Assembly: GCA_029245065.1 (NCBI GenBank)
Contig: JAQWQB010000128.1
Coordinates: 1 to 37,053, forward strand
Reading direction: 5' to 3'
Length of the DNA: 37,053 bases
Source: Flavobacteriales bacterium
GTDB taxonomy: Bacteria > Bacteroidota > Bacteroidia > Flavobacteriales_D > Sanyastnellaceae
In this document: piece after piece, positions 9,419 through 17,524 of the stretch
Position numbering within the stretch: the stretch's first letter is position 1
How the letters are laid out: every line of letters starts with the position of its first letter
Made by a program: the position numbers and the translations under genes
The notes under the pieces: model-generated
Database searches by the model: none
Seen by the model: only the letters and a program-made list of their open reading frames with translations
Told to the model about the DNA's origin: nothing

Positions 9419-12238
9419 CTACTTCTTCACTACCGGTATCGTATGCGTTCCAAAATCACCACTTAAGGTCACAAAGTAATACCCTTGACTTAATGATGAT
9501 GTAGGAGTAAGGTCTATAACGGTCTTCGCCGTCGGAATCCTTCCATTGAAAAGCAATTCTAATTCTCGTCCTGATTGATCAATGAGACGTACCTCAGCCA
9601 ATTCACCTGCTAAATCAGCAATGGTAAGTTGAATGGTCGATTCAAATGGATTCGGATAGACAGAAAGCTGTATGTCGTTTGTCAGTTCAGCAACAGCATT
9701 TCCAGTGTCAGGTGTTTCCAACGCTACATTCGTGTAGATATGATACTCACCAGCTGTTAGGAATTGAGACGCATTTAAGTCAGTCACTTCAAATGATTCT
9801 CCTGTGAAATAGTCGTACCATGTTCCCATGTTTTGGAATCCTGGAACAACGTCATATCCGGTAACGTCAAAGTTGCCAAGTACAACCACATTCATTTCTG
9901 GATGATTGAGGTGTAACCGTTTTACAGTTCCGCCAGCATCTAAGTTGAAATCAGTTGTGCTAAATGCGTTTTCACTGATTTTCAGTTTATTCACTGCAGC
10001 CATCACCTGATACACTTTGTAACGATCAGCATCTTCTCGGTAATCCCATCTAACTGGTTTCGCGCTTACTCGACAGTCATCGTTAATTGTTCCGTCAGGG
10101 CAGTAGTAAATACTGTAATCGTAGCCCAGCTCTGCAAATTGCCAAATCATCTTTGGTCCGGGAATAGACGTATGAAAAACGTAAGACATTTCAATTCGCT
10201 CCAATGCTGTGGTCATTTCTGTAATGTCATAGTCGCCATTGGAATTTCCGAACTCGAAATTCTTGTACATCAAGCGCTCTTCATCATGACTTTCTAGGTA
10301 AGTGATGAGGTGTGGATCATTCCATCCTCTGTTTTGGTAGCTCGCCCATTGAAAGTCGCTGGCATAGCCCATAGAAGCTTCTTGGAATTCATGACATACA
10401 TTTCCCCATAGCATGAAGCCGTTGTTTGCCAAAGCAGTTTCCTCAGCGTTATCTGTCCAGTGTTCAAGAATCATGTATACCGAAGGATCATCGTTCCAAA
10501 TGTGATATGCATACTCATTGAGGATGTCAATACGAGACTGGTCATAGTTTCCAGCCCAACTTCCTAACGTGTTGGTTTGGGTCATTCCTTGGGTGAAGTC
10601 CCAACGCCAACCATCTAAATGATACTCTTCGAGCCAGAAATCCATAAAACGTTTCACGAATTCCTTGGTTTTGAACGCTTCATGATCCCAATCGAAGAAG
10701 AAGGTCAAATCATGAGGTGCCGTTTGATTGAACCATGGATTGTTTGTTGCAGGAGCGCCAAAATCACCAAAATCTTCATCCCAATACATTCTGAGGAATG
10801 GGTTCGGAAGATCGGCATGGTTGAAGGCGATGTCTAAAATAACGGCAATGCCTCTATTGTGCGCTTCGTTCACGAAATTCTGAATGGACTCTTTCGTACC
10901 GTAATACTTATCAGGGGCGAAGTACATACTGTTGTTGTATCCCCAGCTATCGTTTCCATTGAACTCTACAAAAGGCATTAATTCAATGGCATTCACACCC
11001 AAACTCTCGATGTAATCCAAGGTGTCTGTAATGAAATCAAACGTTCGCTCTTCACTGAAATCGCGCACCAGAAGTTCGTAGATCACGAGCTTGTCATTGG
11101 TCGGGCGTTCGAAATCATTGTCGGTCCAATCAAATGGAGTTTGTGCCGTTTGAAGTATTGAAACAGGCTCGTTAGAAGTCAAGCCATCAGGGAATTCCAT
11201 CAGGTTTGGGTAGTTCTCTTCAGGAATCCATGGGTCATGCCATTTGTCTAAGTACTTCTCAGCATAGGCGTCACCTACGCGAATGTTTCCTGGCAAAATG
11301 TTGTAGTGAAATCGGTATTCTTGACCAGGAGTCAATCCTGTAATTTCCACCCAATACGTGTTTCCATCAACTGAACGACTCATTTGATAGTCCAAGCCAA
11401 GCTGCCAATCATTGAAGTCGCCAATGACGAAAATATTCTCTTTTTCCGGTGCGAAGACACGGAGAATAACGGTCGTATCGTCAATGTAATTGATGCCGTC
11501 CAACGTTCCCTCGGGAGCGTCTTGAATTTGAAGTTCAGGAATTACAATTACCGTTCGCTCTGAAATAGATTCAACACCTCCGTTGTCAGCAATCAACTCA
11601 ACGGTATACTCTCCAGCAGGGTAGCCAGAAAAGGTCCATTCTAGCTCTGTTACGTCAGAAGCAGAAATAACTTCTACATCATTCACTGCGTAGGACATCG
11701 TTGCCAATTCAGAGGCTTGACCAACGAAGTCAATGTTTTCATCGTCATTAATAGCAACAGAGTTAGTGGTTGGTGAAGCAATGGAGGCAGTAAAACTTCC
11801 GTCTGTAATAGGGAAGTAGATGTCTCCACCGTCCGATTCTCTTCCTACCAACGAACCGTTGGCATTTCTGAAAACCATCGCTAAGTCTAGAATATCTTCG
11901 CCCATGTCCAAGTTGTAAAACTCAGCCAGCGTCAATCCACCAAAGTCAAACGAATAGATGTTTCCACCCTCGGCAGTCATAATCACTTCCGCGTCATTCG
12001 TGCCCCAGTTCCCGACAACATGTTGCCAATCACTTTGGTCCACTGAATTGGTAGTAATAACTCCGGTATGAATGTAAAGAGGGATGACACCTGCAACATC
12101 GCCATTTCCTTCGGACGCATCGTAAAACAACGTAACAACGTCATCTTGCGTTGGGAAAGTGGGGTCGGTGTAAATTATTTGAGCAACTGAACGAGCACTG
12201 AACAGTGCTAAGAGGCACATCAGGTAAAGGTTTTTCAT
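9419..12238 (-). CDS. T9SS-secreted GH13 alpha-amylase
   Basis: A 939-residue protein with a signal peptide (cleavage near SVAQ, residue 20). It carries an N-terminal beta module (about 21-150) like that of the SusE/F-like protein, a second Ig-like module (about 155-245) and a CBM48/E-set module (about 250-335; VFAPEKENIFVIGDFNDW). The GH13 barrel has ILDIAFNHAD (467-476), DGWRWDFTQG (nucleophile Asp547), ILEHW (acid/base Glu592) and ESHDEERL (Asp652). The last ~75 residues are a type A T9SS sorting domain (VYPNPFESTIQLTI, SQGYYFVTL). It should act outside the cell, making oligosaccharides for the SusCD importer encoded next. A -7 promoter element and a palindrome lie just upstream. Confidence 0.94.
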   Translation of the reverse strand: MKNLYLMCLLALFSARSVAQIIYTDPTFPTQDDVVTLFYDASEGNGDVAGVIPLYIHTGVITTNSVDQSDWQHVVGNWGTNDAEVIMTAEGGNIYSFDFGGLTLAEFYNLDMGEDILDLAMVFRNANGSLVGRESDGGDIYFPITDGSFTASIASPTTNSVAINDDENIDFVGQASELATMSYAVNDVEVISASDVTELEWTFSGYPAGEYTVELIADNGGVESISERTVIVIPELQIQDAPEGTLDGINYIDDTTVILRVFAPEKENIFVIGDFNDWQLGLDYQMSRSVDGNTYWVEITGLTPGQEYRFHYNILPGNIRVGDAYAEKYLDKWHDPWIPEENYPNLMEFPDGLTSNEPVSILQTAQTPFDWTDNDFERPTNDKLVIYELLVRDFSEERTFDFITDTLDYIESLGVNAIELMPFVEFNGNDSWGYNNSMYFAPDKYYGTKESIQNFVNEAHNRGIAVILDIAFNHADLPNPFLRMYWDEDFGDFGAPATNNPWFNQTAPHDLTFFFDWDHEAFKTKEFVKRFMDFWLEEYHLDGWRWDFTQGMTQTNTLGSWAGNYDQSRIDILNEYAYHIWNDDPSVYMILEHWTDNAEETALANNGFMLWGNVCHEFQEASMGYASDFQWASYQNRGWNDPHLITYLESHDEERLMYKNFEFGNSNGDYDITEMTTALERIEMSYVFHTSIPGPKMIWQFAELGYDYSIYYCPDGTINDDCRVSAKPVRWDYREDADRYKVYQVMAAVNKLKISENAFSTTDFNLDAGGTVKRLHLNHPEMNVVVLGNFDVTGYDVVPGFQNMGTWYDYFTGESFEVTDLNASQFLTAGEYHIYTNVALETPDTGNAVAELTNDIQLSVYPNPFESTIQLTIADLAGELAEVRLIDQSGRELELLFNGRIPTAKTVIDLTPTSSLSQGYYFVTLSGDFGTHTIPVVKK

Positions 12239-12262
12239 GCTTGTGGTTAACTAGTGAAGAAC

Positions 12263-12270
12263 CAAATATA
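12263..12270 (-). promoter_or_regulatory. Candidate Bacteroidota -7 element for the amylase-susCD genes
   Basis: TATATTTG on the minus strand matches the TAnnTTTG consensus exactly and lies 24 bp upstream of the amylase ATG. The nearest TTG on the -33 side is only 10 bp away, shorter than usual, so the upstream element is unclear. Confidence 0.5.
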
Positions 12271-12275
12271 TAGAA

Positions 12276-12292
12276 AGTGTCAAGAGAACACT
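12276..12292. promoter_or_regulatory. Candidate operator, AGTGT-N7-ACACT
   Basis: AGTGTCAAGAGAACACT is a 17-bp inverted repeat with perfect 5-bp arms. It sits 5 bp upstream of the candidate -7 element of the amylase gene. The same arms with the same 7-bp spacer occur at 15484-15500 in front of pfkA. A shared regulator of both operons is inferred. Confidence 0.55.
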
Positions 12293-12294
12293 AA

Positions 12295-14544
12295 CTAATT
12301 TTTAAGTATTCTCATTATCCTGCCTTCACTTTGGAGGAAATAAACTCCTGATGATAAAGCGGAAAGGTCTAGTACTCCACCCTTCGCGACAATCGGTAGC
12401 TGTTTTCCACTTATGTCGAAAACTTTCCAGTCTGGACCCAGATTGAAGTAAACGATACCGGTTGTTGGGTTGGGGTATGGAAGTGCCTCAGTTGCAGTAA
12501 GTGCCGAAACTGACACCACTCCGTTGGGCGCATTTGGAGTCGGAGAGTCAAAGGAAACCCAACTGCTATTTCCATCCGTTTCTCGTCCATAACTAATGTC
12601 GTCTGATAGTGCTGGGAATGAGATGTAATCTACAACTCGAATATCGTTTTCTTGGAGTTTGAAAAGGATGAGTTCTTCTCCAGTTGACGCCAATTGAAAG
12701 TTGACATGGTTGATGCCTTCATCGCCTTCGTCATCAGCCCACAATAGCTGAAAACCTGATTGAGGAATGGCATTTCCAGACAATCGATACTTGAACGGAA
12801 AGTCAAGGTTGTCTGATACCCAATAGTTAGAGGGCAGGACAGGTGCTCCATTTCCATTCCACAATTCAAACCAATCATCGTAGTCCTCATCTTCGTCAGC
12901 AATGGTAAGTTGGTTGGAAGTCATCACCTCATTAATTACCAATTCGTCATTAGTGGGGCTAACCCATACACGCGAAGGGCATGGCGATTGAGCTACGAGG
13001 TTTCCCGAAGTAACAATCACTGAATAATCGATGTAGGTCGCATTTGTTGGTGCTTCGACTTGGATAGACCAAATACCATCGTTCGCAGTCAAATCTCCAT
13101 TTACACCCAAATCATTCAGTGTCAACGAGACGTCATCTGTTACGTCTGTGCTCATGACTAACTCAACTTCGTCTGCCGGCAACGATGGGGTTACGAAAAC
13201 GGTTAGATCGCCTTCCACAAAAGGAACGTTGTCTTCAATATCGAAAAGTAGATAAGGCTCGGTGCTCTCCAATTGGATGTAGTTCCATGCAAATCGATCT
13301 GTGAAATAATCGTCGATTCCAGAAGATACATGTCCACCAGCGGCTTCGTCCAACGATGTTAAAAAGGCTTCATCTACGAAACCGTAATCGTACGTTCTAA
13401 ACTCATCTTCTAGCGCCGCTTCAGTAATCAACGCTTGAATCTCTTCCAGTCTGCTATGAATGTCTTCTAATTCGGTGAACTCAGTCATGTATTGATAGAC
13501 GAAATACGTGAACCGACCTCGTAACACGTCGTTGGCCAAAAGCCTTTCATACAGAGGTCTGTTGTCTGAATTATAGTCGTAAATATTTCTTGTGGCCCAG
13601 TTAATTCCAAACCAATCTATGCCGGCGGTATTGTCTATGTCGTATTCAATGAACTCGAACTTCCCGTCGCTTGGACGTTGGAAGAGGTAGAAATTGTTGT
13701 TGTTAAGTGTGTATCCATCCCAATGGCCGATAATCAGCTCAAAGGCGAGTGTCTTTAGGTATTTATTGATGTCGAAAACCTCGTCCAGACGACAATGCAA
13801 TTCGGAAGAAGAAGTATTATTCAAGACATCAATAAAATGAGCAAGCCCGCGGTAGTCATCTGCATCTTTATTGGTCTTCAATTCATAGGTGCGAACTCCG
13901 TTCCAAGGAGCAGTCTTGTACTCTTCAGGGTTGGAAGAGATATAGTTTAAGTCGGCAGGGTAGTGGCATTTGAATAAATTACCTGCTGCTGTTCCGTAGT
14001 GCCTTTCTAGGAAGTTTTCGTCGTAGTGCTCAACATTAATGTACAGACCTGCGTACGTTTCATTGATGTACACACGGGAATAAGAAACGAAAGGAGCTAC
14101 CAAACCGGCTTCTTGAGCCATTTCCCATCCGATTTTTGAACGCATGATGGAAGGGTCATTGTGCTCACCGTTGAGGTTAAGTTTTTGAACCCCATTCCAA
14201 GTGGCACCGGGACTAAACGTATTGAATGAGACCTTGAACGATTTTTTTGCCGCCAGTCTAGACGTGTTTCCTCTCAACCGGAACCCCACATTTTCAACCG
14301 TGTCTGTGAGCTGGTTACTTTGAAAAATAAAGGTAGCTGGGTATTCGTGGTTCGAAAAGAGACTATCCTCTAGGTAAATCGTCGTGATGTCTTCAAGGGC
14401 AATTTCAATCTTGATGGTCGTCACTTCATCGGCCGGATAAACAGGTAAACTTCCTTCAGAAGCCCACTGTCCGAGCAAATCATTACCACTACTACAAAGT
14501 AGAAGTGTGGCGCAAAGGAAACACAGTGAAGCTCGGTTAATCAA
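12295..14544 (-). CDS. CotH-like kinase-fold secreted protein with lamin-tail and T9SS sorting domains
   Basis: A 749-residue protein with a signal peptide (CFLCATLLLCSSG region). A CotH domain covers about residues 40-420. It shows GFRLRGNTSR, the Lys-rich AAKKSFKVSF, KLNLNGEHNDPSIMRSKI, AGLYINVEHYDENF, the catalytic-loop-like HWDGYTLNNNNFYLF (Asp276) and EYDIDNTAG (Asp302/Asp304, DFG-like). An Ig-like stretch follows, then a lamin-tail domain (about 535-650; ELVINEVMTSN to VDYISFP), then a T9SS sorting tail (PYPNPTTGIVYFNL, SGVYFLQ). CotH proteins of spores phosphorylate proteins; activity here is unproven. The start is TTG at 14544: a TGA in the same frame at 14554-14556 excludes anything longer, and the next Met is past the conserved domain start. 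It lies 14 bp after the Nudix regulator gene. Confidence 0.88.
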   Translation of the reverse strand: MINRASLCFLCATLLLCSSGNDLLGQWASEGSLPVYPADEVTTIKIEIALEDITTIYLEDSLFSNHEYPATFIFQSNQLTDTVENVGFRLRGNTSRLAAKKSFKVSFNTFSPGATWNGVQKLNLNGEHNDPSIMRSKIGWEMAQEAGLVAPFVSYSRVYINETYAGLYINVEHYDENFLERHYGTAAGNLFKCHYPADLNYISSNPEEYKTAPWNGVRTYELKTNKDADDYRGLAHFIDVLNNTSSSELHCRLDEVFDINKYLKTLAFELIIGHWDGYTLNNNNFYLFQRPSDGKFEFIEYDIDNTAGIDWFGINWATRNIYDYNSDNRPLYERLLANDVLRGRFTYFVYQYMTEFTELEDIHSRLEEIQALITEAALEDEFRTYDYGFVDEAFLTSLDEAAGGHVSSGIDDYFTDRFAWNYIQLESTEPYLLFDIEDNVPFVEGDLTVFVTPSLPADEVELVMSTDVTDDVSLTLNDLGVNGDLTANDGIWSIQVEAPTNATYIDYSVIVTSGNLVAQSPCPSRVWVSPTNDELVINEVMTSNQLTIADEDEDYDDWFELWNGNGAPVLPSNYWVSDNLDFPFKYRLSGNAIPQSGFQLLWADDEGDEGINHVNFQLASTGEELILFKLQENDIRVVDYISFPALSDDISYGRETDGNSSWVSFDSPTPNAPNGVVSVSALTATEALPYPNPTTGIVYFNLGPDWKVFDISGKQLPIVAKGGVLDLSALSSGVYFLQSEGRIMRILKN

Positions 14545-14558
14545 AAGAGGGTATCAGT

Positions 14559-15266
14559 TTAATCCTCAGGGTTTTCTTTGTCGAACCGGAAAAGTTGAGC
14601 GGGCTTATGAAACACTCCCTGTTGCTTTTCATCCAACGGAATCACCTGATCCATTTTCTTAATGTTCTTTCTGAAGTTACGCTTGTCTAGCTTTTTGTCC
14701 AAGATAATCTCGTACAACAATTGGAGCTGACTAAGTGTAAATTTCTCTGGCAAGAGTTCAAAACCAATGTGCTTTGAATCCAGCTCTTCGCGTAAAACGG
14801 TTAATGCTTTTTCAGCAATATCATTGTGGTCAAAGGCCAAATCAGGAATCTCATTCACGTCTACCCAAATTGCTTTACCTGCAAAAGAGGACGGTTGAGG
14901 TTGATAGTCTTCCATCTTCACCAACGAATAATAGGCCACAGTAATCACTCTTCGCTCAGGATTTGCTCTGAAGCTTCTTAACCAGTCTTGGTCTTTCAGT
15001 CCTTTAACACGTTGAGGATCTCCAAAGGTGTGAAACTGCTTCAAGTAGATACCGTCAAGCGAAGTAAGCTCCTTCAGCACACGTTCAGCAGATGCGTCTA
15101 AGCTTTCGTCTAGGTAAACCAAATCTCCCGGTAAGGCGGTCTGCACTTGGTCCTTCGAAAGCGAGCCAGACTCATCAAGGCCCTGTTCGATTAACAATAC
15201 TTTTAGTCCTTCGCCATCAAATCCGAAAAGGACACAGTCAACTGATACGTCTAATTGATTTTGCAC
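14559..15266 (-). CDS. Nudix-domain transcriptional regulator (NrtR/AraR-like), likely controls the alpha-glucan locus
   Basis: A 235-residue protein. An N-terminal Nudix fold (about 5-140) has VDCVLFGFDGEGLKVLLIEQ, LPGDLVYLDESLDASAERVL and FGDPQRV...RVITVAYYSLV. A C-terminal winged-helix region (about 165-235) has KFTLSQLQLLYEIIL, LDKRNFRKNIKKM and GVFHKPAQLFRF. This is the NrtR-type architecture known for DNA-binding regulators, including AraR of Bacteroides. The Nudix box REUxEE reads R62-V-L-K-E66-L, so two of three catalytic Glu are missing and hydrolysis is unlikely. The start is GTG at 15266; a TAA three codons upstream bounds the frame. It heads the minus-strand locus and is divergent from the pfkA operon, the usual place for a local regulator. 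The effector is unknown; a maltodextrin or sugar-phosphate ligand is inference. Confidence 0.85.
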   Translation of the reverse strand: MQNQLDVSVDCVLFGFDGEGLKVLLIEQGLDESGSLSKDQVQTALPGDLVYLDESLDASAERVLKELTSLDGIYLKQFHTFGDPQRVKGLKDQDWLRSFRANPERRVITVAYYSLVKMEDYQPQPSSFAGKAIWVDVNEIPDLAFDHNDIAEKALTVLREELDSKHIGFELLPEKFTLSQLQLLYEIILDKKLDKRNFRKNIKKMDQVIPLDEKQQGVFHKPAQLFRFDKENPED

Positions 15267-15287
15267 TTCGTCTTACTTTGCTACAGG

Positions 15288-15295
15288 CAAATCTA
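15288..15295 (-). promoter_or_regulatory. Candidate -7 element for the Nudix regulator operon
   Basis: On the minus strand this reads TAGATTTG, an exact TAnnTTTG match, 21 bp upstream of the GTG start. No convincing -33 TTG was found at normal spacing. Confidence 0.4.
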
Positions 15296-15314
15296 ATAAA
15301 ACCGCCTGTCTATT

Positions 15315-15349
15315 CTTTCTTCTCAGGCAGAAAGTGACTAGAACGTCAC
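15315..15349. promoter_or_regulatory. Overlapping palindromes in the divergent control region
   Basis: CTTTCT-N8-AGAAAG (15315-15334) directly abuts GTGAC-TAGAAC-GTCAC (15334-15349), sharing one base. Both have perfect arms. A longer pair, GCCTG (15304-15308) and CAGGC (15324-15328), spans the left one. They lie 20-60 bp upstream of the candidate Nudix-gene promoter and 60-100 bp upstream of the candidate pfkA promoter, a position suited to a shared operator. Function is inferred from position only. Confidence 0.4.
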
Positions 15350-15411
15350 GAATACACCATCAAATGGTTAGAACTGTAGCTATGAACGGCAAATTGGAAC
15401 GTTCAAATAGA

Positions 15412-15419
15412 TACTTTTG
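15412..15419 (+). promoter_or_regulatory. Candidate -7 element for the pfkA operon
   Basis: TACTTTTG is an exact TAnnTTTG match, with a TTG at 15394-15396 (15-bp spacing, slightly short). It would give a 5' leader of about 90 nt before the pfkA ATG. That leader contains the AGTGT-N7-ACACT palindrome. Confidence 0.5.
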
Positions 15420-15483
15420 AGTAGGCGTTCCAGTACTTCGGATTTATAATTCTTGTTGTACATTGTGCCTGTTTTTAGAATAA

Positions 15484-15500
15484 AGTGTAAATTGCACACT
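15484..15500. promoter_or_regulatory. Candidate operator, AGTGT-N7-ACACT, in the pfkA leader
   Basis: AGTGTAAATTGCACACT ends 13 bp before the pfkA ATG. It has the same perfect 5-bp arms and 7-bp spacer as the palindrome upstream of the amylase gene (12276-12292). Its position downstream of the candidate promoter would suit repression of the glycolytic/maltose phosphorylase operon. Confidence 0.55.
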
Positions 15501-15513
15501 AAGTAGTTAACCA

Positions 15514-16497
15514 ATGAAAGATCAAATCAAGAAAATTGCTGTGCTCACATCTGGGGGAGACTCTCCGGGGATGAACGCAGCCATTCGTGCGGTAGTGAGA
15601 GCTGCGGTTTTTCACGAAATTGAGGTGGAAGGCGTTTTTCAAGGGTATGATGGGCTTATCAAAGGAGACTTCAAACGACTGAATGTACGTTCGGTGGCGA
15701 AGATTCTAGGCAGAGGAGGAACCATCCTTAAATCTGCTAGATCTGCTGAATTCATGACGAAGGAAGGAAGACAAAAGGCCTTTGATAATCTCAAGAACCG
15801 CAACGTTGATGCGTTAATCACCATCGGTGGTAACGGTACCTTCACTGGAGCTCATATTTTTCATGAAGAATTTGGATTGCCCGTGATGGGAATTCCTGGA
15901 ACCATCGACAATGATTTGTTTGGTTCTGATAACACCATTGGATTCGACACCGCTACAAATACGGTAGTGGAAGCCATCGATAAGATCCGTGATACTGCCA
16001 ACAGCCATAACCGTCTCTTTTTTGTAGAAGTAATGGGCCGTGATGCAGGATTCATTGCCTTGCGCTCTGGTATTGCTACCGGAGCCATTGCCGTGCTCAT
16101 GCCCGAAGAGGAAATGAGCATCGATGAGCTGATTGAAGTACTTGAGAAAGGTGCCGAAAGCAATAAAACAAGTAGTATCGTAATTGTTGCTGAAGGGGAT
16201 GCCAATGGAGGCGCGTACGAAGTGGCAAGAAAAGTGAATCAACGTTATTCACAATACGAAACGAGGGTTACGGTCCTCGGACATATTCAACGAGGCGGTG
16301 TGCCTAGTTGTTGGGACAGGGTGCTTGCCAGTAGAATGGGAGTTGCCGCTGTCGAAGGACTTATCAACGGACACAAAGATGTCATGATAGGCATCATCAA
16401 CGACAAAGAGGAATATGTAAAGCTAAATGACGCGATTTCGCAAAAAGCTGAGCCAAATGCTGAGGAAATGCGCATCGCCAAAATTCTATCGATTTAA
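15514..16497 (+). CDS. pfkA: 6-phosphofructokinase
   Basis: A 327-residue bacterial PfkA-type enzyme, which phosphorylates fructose-6-phosphate to fructose-1,6-bisphosphate in the cytoplasm. Motifs in order: AVLTSGGDSPGMNAAIR (ATP loop, about 9-25), RGGTILKSAR, IGGNGTF (105-109), PGTIDND (catalytic Asp132, Asp134 pair), VEVMGRDAGFIAL, and GHIQRGGVPSCWDR (allosteric/substrate region). Gly108 favours ATP over pyrophosphate. The Mg-binding Asp of the usual GGDG is Asn107 here, which is odd. First gene of the plus-strand operon, 12 bp before gap; divergent from the Nudix regulator. Confidence 0.95.
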   Translation: MKDQIKKIAVLTSGGDSPGMNAAIRAVVRAAVFHEIEVEGVFQGYDGLIKGDFKRLNVRSVAKILGRGGTILKSARSAEFMTKEGRQKAFDNLKNRNVDALITIGGNGTFTGAHIFHEEFGLPVMGIPGTIDNDLFGSDNTIGFDTATNTVVEAIDKIRDTANSHNRLFFVEVMGRDAGFIALRSGIATGAIAVLMPEEEMSIDELIEVLEKGAESNKTSSIVIVAEGDANGGAYEVARKVNQRYSQYETRVTVLGHIQRGGVPSCWDRVLASRMGVAAVEGLINGHKDVMIGIINDKEEYVKLNDAISQKAEPNAEEMRIAKILSI

Positions 16498-16509
16498 ACC
16501 CAAGAAATT

Positions 16510-17505
16510 ATGACAGCACAACGTGTTGCAATTAACGGCTTCGGCCGAATAGGAAGATTGAGTCTTCGCCAACTAATCAAGAAGCAAGGAGTAGATATCG
16601 TTGCGGTGAATGACCTAACAGACGTGAACACCCTAGCACACTTATTCAAGTGGGACAGTATTCACGGGAAGTACCCTGGAACAGTTGAAGTTCAAGACGG
16701 ACAGTTAGTAATTGACGGTGATGTTATTGAAGTTTTCGCTGAGAGAAATCCTTCTGACTTGCCATGGGCGAAGTTGAATATTGATGTAGTGATTGAATCT
16801 ACAGGTGTATTCAGAGACAGAGCTGGAGCTGGCAAGCACATCGAAGCTGGAGCGAAAAACGTTGTAATCAGTGCGCCTGCTAAAGGTGACATTACAACTG
16901 TAGTGCTCGGCGTGAACGAAGAGGTGCTTTCAAAAGGAGATAACATCATTTCGAACGCATCTTGTACAACCAACTGCTTGGCACCTATGGTGAAGGTATT
17001 GGATGATGTATTCGGAGTTGAAAAAGGATTTATTACAACAATCCACGCTTACACTTCTGACCAAAGTATTCAAGATGCACCTCACAGCGATTTGAGAAGA
17101 GCACGTGCTGCGGCCATGAGCATGATTCCTACTACAACAGGAGCTGCCAGTGCAGTAGGCCTTGTTTTGCCTAAGATGAAAGGGAAGTTAGACGGTAGCG
17201 CCGTTCGTGTACCAACACCAGACGGATCGCTTACAGACCTAACGGCTATTCTTTCGAAAGAAGTGACTGCTGAGCAAGTGAATGCCGCAATGAAGTCGGC
17301 CTCAGAAGGAGCGTTGAAAGGAATTCTAGAATATACAGATGAACCACTTGTATCAGTAGATATTGTGGGGAACACACATTCTTGCATCTTTGACAGTTCG
17401 TTAACTTCGGCTAACGGAACGTTGGTGAAGTTGTTAGGTTGGTATGATAATGAAGTAGGTTACTCTTCAAGAGTAGCAGATTTAGTAGTGAAACTGGGGA
17501 AGTAA
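16510..17505 (+). CDS. gap: Glyceraldehyde-3-phosphate dehydrogenase, type I
   Basis: A 331-residue GAPDH that oxidises glyceraldehyde-3-phosphate to 1,3-bisphosphoglycerate with NAD. It has an N-terminal Rossmann fold (INGFGRIGR, residues 8-16) with VNDLTD, where Asp35 favours NAD over NADP. The active site is SNASCTTNCLAP (Cys152), with His179 in TTIHAYTSDQ. Further motifs are RRARAAAMSMIPTTTGAA and the C-terminal WYDNEVGYSSR. Full length for the family. Second in the operon, 19 bp before the sugar kinase gene. Its clustering with pfkA and maltose phosphorylase suggests a copy induced for alpha-glucan catabolism, though it could be the only gap of the cell. Confidence 0.97.
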   Translation: MTAQRVAINGFGRIGRLSLRQLIKKQGVDIVAVNDLTDVNTLAHLFKWDSIHGKYPGTVEVQDGQLVIDGDVIEVFAERNPSDLPWAKLNIDVVIESTGVFRDRAGAGKHIEAGAKNVVISAPAKGDITTVVLGVNEEVLSKGDNIISNASCTTNCLAPMVKVLDDVFGVEKGFITTIHAYTSDQSIQDAPHSDLRRARAAAMSMIPTTTGAASAVGLVLPKMKGKLDGSAVRVPTPDGSLTDLTAILSKEVTAEQVNAAMKSASEGALKGILEYTDEPLVSVDIVGNTHSCIFDSSLTSANGTLVKLLGWYDNEVGYSSRVADLVVKLGK

Positions 17506-17524
17506 TCCTCGCTGAATTGAGAAA

